NCBI RefSeq assembly: GCF_037975245.1
Contig: NC_092567.1
Coordinates: forward strand, 12,722,876 to 12,786,875
Origin: Apostichopus japonicus
Taxonomy: Eukaryota; Echinodermata; Holothuroidea; Aspidochirotida; Stichopodidae
DNA: 64,000 bases
Direction: 5' to 3'
The notes beneath the pieces are model-generated. The model searched no databases and was not told the DNA's origin. It saw only the letters and a program-made list of their open reading frames with translations. The stretch's first letter is position 1. Every line of letters starts with the position of its first letter. Shown here piece by piece: positions 63,301-64,000 of this stretch. A program made the position numbers and the translations under genes.

Positions 63301-63950
63301 TCTGTATGACCTACGGTCTCAAAAATTTGCAAAGATTATTTCTGGAAGTGAAAGTTTGATTTCTAGATGCATTCAGCTTTAAAACGGAGATAATTGTTGC
63401 TAGTTTGACATAAGATTCAGAATGCATGGCAAAGAATAACCCAACAAAATAGTCCTGAGCTTTGTAAGTAATTGCAATGAAAAGATAGTAGTGCCCAAAG
63501 TTAGGAAGAATCACAACATTTTCAGTGAAATACTGTTTGTGCAACAGTTTTGGCTGAAAATACAGGTTCAAATATCTGTTAGGGCAATTTCGTTTGAAAC
63601 AAACTTACAAATGTACTAGATGTCATTTTCAATTCTAATATAATAAGCTTGGGCTTTGAATTATTATACACACATGCCCCAAAGGAGAGATCCAATACCA
63701 AACACTAATATTTACAAATAATTATGGATCCCAAATGAATGGACTAATTGAAAGTTTTATGGAACTTGAATCGAGTTGTGCATGCATACGCAATTTTTAA
63801 GTGATGTGCTGTTCTAATATGATAATCATAACATCTGGCCACATTACCTTCAGTGTTCTCATAAGGGTTTGTTGGTCAATCATCATACCTCTCATATCAC
63901 CAGCCTCATAAACCTGAAAAGCAACTCTAACGTCACTCAGCTCATCAAAA
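41513..63950 (-). CDS. Gene B: EF-hand-containing, Lys/Glu-rich coiled-coil protein, 3' part (10 exons, partial)
   Basis: I do not recognise the family. Ten minus-strand exons (103+116+79+162+201+78+67+200+126+798 nt) join in phase to give about 642 residues and a stop; the N-terminus lies beyond the right edge. The first two exons form an EF-hand-like pair: LSDVRVAFQVYEAGD, and GRLQFYEFLDLIV with the Gly-6, hydrophobic-8 and Glu-12 pattern. Calcium ligands are incomplete, so binding is doubtful. Later parts hold KKKYKEL helices, RPRPVTAP and RPQTAP motifs, a charged coiled-coil segment (EERAYHELADQLERT...AERAEAERER) and a C-terminal tail ending DLSQIQAAINGR. 'RPxTAP'-type motifs are common in axonemal proteins, so a ciliary or microtubule role is possible, but this is only a suggestion. 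Confidence 0.85.
42562..42655 (-). pseudogene. Partial duplicate of the preceding exon's 3' half and splice donor
   Basis: Reads AKREEAERERIDAEKGAK in the matching frame, followed by AAG/GTAAGAACAATTGTGAGA, against GTAGGAACAATTGTGAGA at the real donor. No in-frame acceptor is present (a TAA lies just upstream), so it cannot be used as a normal extra exon. Its donor is closer to consensus than the real one. Confidence 0.8.
42704..42829 (-). CDS. Gene B exon, 126 nt, charged coiled-coil (3' end duplicated downstream)
   Basis: Acceptor TTTAAAG and donor GTAGGA bound 42 codons: EERAYHELADQLERTVPRYK, NRKAAERAEAERERMDAEKG, AK. The last 70 or so bases plus the donor and about 25 bp of intron are repeated at 42562-42655. 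Confidence 0.87.
42830..43148. other. Gene B intron, no feature
   Basis: Ordinary intron sequence; 43349-44007 likewise holds only a poly-C run near 43513. Confidence 0.5.
43149..43348 (-). CDS. Gene B exon, 200 nt
   Basis: Acceptor TTTGTTAAG and donor GTAAGT. With one carried base it gives 67 codons: TLKSQPNRQLYGSSSAPQLG, PRLQFQEVAPWTSKPISRVQ, then QRQRLLDSLQYEIETL, which begins a coiled-coil. Confidence 0.86.
44008..44074 (-). CDS. Gene B exon, 67 nt
   Basis: Acceptor CTTTCAG and donor GTAAGT; SMESMKVDDPRVLLLLNMHK then RK, leaving in phase 1. A three-copy 69-bp repeat lies just upstream of the acceptor. Confidence 0.82.
44090..44335 (-). repeat. 69-bp tandem repeat, about 3.5 copies
   Basis: Units containing GAAACATATTGAAAGAATGA and ACTAAACACAGATAACTGGC recur every 69 bp within the intron, directly before the acceptor of the 67-nt exon. 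Confidence 0.9.
44336..45944. other. Gene B intron, no feature recognised
   Basis: No array, transposon end or additional exon can be supported here; the same holds for 46023-46595. Confidence 0.5.
45945..46022 (-). CDS. Gene B exon, 78 nt, RPQTAP motif
   Basis: Acceptor GTCAGCAG and donor GTTAGT bound 26 codons: FLNLKWPHSPAFHTRPQTAP then PTTHCQ. It is in phase 0 and so could be a skippable cassette exon. Confidence 0.78.
46596..46796 (-). CDS. Gene B exon, 201 nt, basic helix and RPRPVTAP motif
   Basis: Acceptor ATTGAAG and donor GTAAGG bound 67 codons: VKFHKKKYKELHKSISESTT, ELKKTKAGVIRPRPVTAPDV, then EEFRLPSRMSKMSSHSTDQE. Phase 0 at both ends. Confidence 0.86.
47029..47565 (+). mobile_element. 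hAT-like transposon fossil with transposase C-terminal remnant
   Basis: The ends are inverted (AGACCTGTCAACTCTCCC; right end reversed CAGACCTGTCAACCTG) and are flanked by CTTATAAC at 47021-47028 and 47566-47573, an 8-bp duplication if one end base is shared. Sequence near both ends is rich in CTCCC words (CTCCCGG on the left, CTCCCTATTTT on the right). The element lies antisense in a gene B intron. Confidence 0.75.
47201..47362 (+). pseudogene. Remnant of a hAT-type transposase C-terminus
   Basis: Reads EQERLFSVVRKNKTDSQSSL, KLDGTLSSILAMKSQYPEST, then CFKWKPTKETL and a stop. The ERLFSVVRKN...DS..SL...TL.S.L..K pattern is typical of the C-terminal dimerisation region of BED/hAT-like transposases. 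The sequence before it is broken by stops, so only this piece survives. Confidence 0.65.
47690..48610. repeat. 27-bp minisatellite, about 34 copies, open on both strands
   Basis: The unit GAAATGGAATACTATAAGTATGTTGTT varies in its middle (GTATG, GTGTG, GTAGG). As 27 is a multiple of three, the plus strand reads as repeated EMEYYKYVV and the minus strand as repeated NNTLIVFHF, open over 47681-48625. It lies in a gene B intron with no splice sites attached, so translation is not indicated. Confidence 0.95.
48871..49032 (-). CDS. Gene B exon, 162 nt
   Basis: Acceptor TTGAAAG and donor GTAAAT bound 54 codons beginning LDHFENVFATYDEKLEGFMN and ending VETSARKKL. Phase 0 at both ends. The frame is uninterrupted and continuous with the neighbouring exons. 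Confidence 0.83.
49200..49275 (+). repeat. Fragment of a TATATAGCGCTCTTTTC-type interspersed repeat
   Basis: ATTTATATAGCGCTCTTTTC followed by CATGTTCAAGAGTGCTTT resembles the opening of the marine-animal repeat at 36085 (GTATAGCGCTTTATATGG). Confidence 0.4.
49521..49599 (-). CDS. Gene B exon, 79 nt
   Basis: Acceptor TTTACAG and donor GTATGT; it completes 27 codons with two carried bases: (L)CELTDVISVPDPKHKPLDKT then WRKLFE. Leaves in phase 0. Confidence 0.82.
49670..50937. mobile_element. Foldback element made of chained hairpins, 1268 bp
   Basis: Terminal inverted repeats of about 115 bp start TACGGAAGCGTAGAAGGGAC and differ at about three positions. GCTTGT flanks both sides (49664-49669 and 50938-50943). 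The interior is about ten direct units of 106 bp, each holding the palindrome GACGAGATCC(G/N)ATATCTCGTC and complementary CAATTTTCTGAATTTTGTC / GACAAAATTCAGAAAATTG words. There is no transposase. Open frames through the units are by-products of the repetition. Confidence 0.88.
51070..53510. repeat. 44-bp minisatellite, about 50 copies
   Basis: The unit GTAACAGATAACAAACCAAT followed by TTGAGATACTGCTGTTGTCT recurs every 44 bp with variants (TATATTAAACCAATTAGAGG class). Open frames through it, up to 262 codons, shift frame each unit and are artefacts. A foreign segment breaks it at 52660-52805. Confidence 0.95.
52660..52805 (-). mobile_element. Probable Penelope-like element fragment in the 44-bp array
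   Basis: GGCCTGACGTTTGGATCCTA, GCAGGATCTCCTTCAGAGGC and ACTTGTCATTTAGCCTCTGAAG-type words resemble the end sequence (…GAAGGAGATCCTGCTAGGAT…ACGTCAGGCC) that I associate with Penelope-like retroelements of marine invertebrates. The array resumes in register on the other side. Confidence 0.45.
53511..54179. other. Gene B intron, no feature recognised
   Basis: Nothing beyond ordinary intron sequence; the same holds for 54714-55960. Confidence 0.5.
54180..54545. repeat. DR1-bearing interspersed repeat, best-preserved copy
   Basis: TGACCTTTGACC(T/G) occurs at 54182-54194, 54310-54322 and 54443-54455, spaced 128 and 133 bp. The reverse complement AGGTCAAAGGTCA is an exact DR1 nuclear-receptor site at the last two positions. 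The tail GACAGACAAATAGATAGACAC matches the end of the copy at 60-390. Confidence 0.6.
54598..54713 (-). CDS. Gene B exon: EF-hand-like motif 2
   Basis: Acceptor ATTGCAG and donor GTAAGT bound 116 nt: LCGRTVAPLKLMHRVKHMER then RLDEPGRLQFYEFLDLIV. The GxLxFxEF pattern is typical of the second loop of an EF-hand pair. Leaves in phase 2. Confidence 0.85.
55965..58387. repeat. 17-19-bp satellite (CACTCCCTATATATTCTAC), left block
   Basis: More than a hundred copies of an 18-19-bp unit with local variants (CAAATATATT, CCCATACATT, TTCAACCACT). The same satellite continues at 61660 after the LINE, so one array of about 3.8 kb was split by the insertion. Confidence 0.97.
58388..61660 (-). mobile_element. 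Intact Rex1/CR1-type LINE inserted into the satellite
   Basis: The element reads on the minus strand. Its 3' end is AATAAACCATC (AATAAA at 58414-58419) followed by about six ATCT units (58388-58411), the short tandem tail usual for CR1-group LINEs. At the 5' end the open frame begins within about 10 bp of the satellite, so the 5'UTR is absent or truncated. Satellite flanks both sides. No target-site duplication can be recognised in the repetitive target. Confidence 0.9.
58728..61652 (-). CDS. LINE ORF2-like protein: AP endonuclease + reverse transcriptase (974 aa)
   Basis: One uninterrupted frame. Residues about 104-318 form an APE-type endonuclease (VNVQRLFN with N109, LTETWLT with E140, VVGDFNH with D260 and N262, GNSDHN with D310/H311). 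Residues about 525-800 form the reverse transcriptase: KAPGPDGI, FIDYSSAFNT (D659), GTPQGCVLSPLL, and FADD with D749/D750. The C-terminus (LPSLHSLYQERALRR, SHPAFVHFNFLPSGNRL) is characteristic of Rex1/CR1 relatives. All the catalytic motifs I could check are present and there is no stop, so the copy is young. The first 30 residues are hydrophobic, and the true start may be later or in lost 5' sequence. Confidence 0.95.
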   Translation of the reverse strand: MMALIKSDTVTRALLFLMLFHVVISSVSSTFLQYSREDLLRLRQDPFSQSDGFGLNESQFSVDWPTDAPWNEPKPNVRPTRKRGRRGGKLVKLRRRHQNTPVPSIILVNVQRLFNKTGELFSRIANFRDYADCNVFCLTETWLTTDHPDCILQPPGFTIYRHDRDRQITGKSQGGGVCFLINNNWCKDVRIISQGTTPDMEHIMIKCRPFYIPREFSSVTLLAVYIHPRADATIATESLRGMISNCENSDPNTLSIVVGDFNHANLRNSMPELKQHVTCATRGNNILDHCYCKVKNVYKSVPRAGIGNSDHNTVLLIPIYKQELKITKPVKRTVKVWTREAIDKLQDCFDDTNWDLFKEDNDLHSFTNTVTAYIKFCQDICIPTKTVTQYPNNKPWCDKAVKAKIKAKDEAYRTKTTDPDRYHLAKSDLRRAIRNAKRAQKELIEQKFDTVNPREAWANIGEITNYKGVKRSADSDDVELPDKLNEFYTRFDKDNNSQPSPANNTDVTAPFVIDVTSVRNNFKRLNERKAPGPDGITPKLLKICAEQLAGVYTDIFNWSLSTSEVPRSFKDATIVPIPKKGIVSGLNDYRPVALTSVPMKTFERFILSFIKSLLPEGFDRSQFAYRTNRSVEDAISIWLHGTLAHLERKCSYARVLFIDYSSAFNTIIPSQLHFKLLEHLKFPPSICNWILDFLLERKQTVRVGNNYSAAVVLNTGTPQGCVLSPLLYSLFTHDCAAVHPNSRIIKFADDTTVTGLITDDDESHYRDEVNLLVNWCHDNNLTLNVDKTKELIVDFRRNKNTKDPLIINGSAVEQVHTFKLLGTFIMENLSWNENSHEILKKGRQRLFFLRTLKSYGVSDFILVNFYRAIIESILTTNILVWFSRVSQRDLGKLQSVIRSAERIIGTSLPSLHSLYQERALRRVDCIMKDHSHPAFVHFNFLPSGNRLLAFRGSKRFTNSFYPSAVKIFNAHHSR
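61661..63015. repeat. 17-19-bp satellite, right block
   Basis: Continuation of the CACTCCCTATATATTCTAC satellite beyond the LINE, with the same variant classes. It ends near CCCTACAGGTTCTACCACG. Confidence 0.97.
63016..63847. other. Gene B intron, no feature recognised
   Basis: An 86-codon minus-strand open frame at 63311-63571 lacks splice sites in phase with the neighbouring exons and is not considered real. Confidence 0.5.
63848..63950 (-). CDS. Gene B exon (first seen): EF-hand-like motif 1
   Basis: Acceptor TCTCTTAG and donor GTAATG bound 103 nt reading FDELSDVRVAFQVYEAGDMR and GMMIDQQTLMRTLK. An in-frame TAA just upstream supports the acceptor. A donor-like TATAG/GTAAAT at 63987/63986 lies only 36 bp upstream and is too close to be trusted as the previous exon. 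Confidence 0.82.
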
Positions 63951-64000
63951 CTAAGAGAGATAAGAAAATGTTATGAGTCAATTTACCTATAACGAAAGAT

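Noticed and set aside
63987-64000. Additional upstream gene B exon ending at TATAG/GTAAAT
   Set aside because: It would leave a 36-bp intron, too short for this kind of genome, and only 14 bases are visible.

Overview
This is a eukaryotic window, AT-rich with GT-AG introns, LINE, hAT-like, foldback and MITE debris, and very large tandem arrays. The mix of one ancient animal gene split by many small exons, a Rex1/CR1-type LINE and repeat families with tandem-repeat inverted ends resembling the TU elements described from sea urchin points to a marine invertebrate deuterostome, most likely an echinoderm. The class is not determined.

Two protein-coding genes are visible, both on the minus strand. 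Gene A (positions 462-11743, continuing left out of the window, with a possible promoter and noncoding first exon near 23145-23320) is the 5' part of CKAP5, the XMAP215/ch-TOG microtubule polymerase. Ten coding exons encode 445 residues, covering TOG1 and the first part of TOG2; every junction was checked for splice consensus and phase. Gene B (41513-63950, continuing right) has ten exons encoding about 642 residues: a degenerate EF-hand pair, then a Lys/Glu-rich, partly coiled-coil protein with 'RPxTAP'-type motifs. I do not recognise its family.

Layout from left to right: CKAP5 exons interleaved with a 3.9-kb 56-bp array (1640-5558) and a 60-bp array (9055-9540); a presumed 5' intron (11764-23144) holding a 45-bp array, a TA-flanked MITE (14771-15811) and a 2-kb higher-order array (17226-19290); an intergenic region (about 23300-41220) with a 5.9-kb cluster of tandem and inverted interspersed repeats (23747-29640), a tRNA-like SINE head (31335-31420), a foldback element with tandem-repeat arms (35342-37172) and a hAT-type MITE (38801-39453); then gene B, whose introns hold a hAT fossil (47029-47565), a 27-bp array, a hairpin-chain foldback element (49670-50937), a 44-bp array and a 17-19-bp satellite split by an intact 974-codon LINE.

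The most unusual theme is that tandem duplications repeatedly straddle exon-3'-end/5'-splice-site junctions: at CKAP5 exon 4 (8 copies, reading frame kept), CKAP5 exon 9 (about 70 copies) and gene B exon 9 (2 copies). Roughly a fifth of the window is tandem array.
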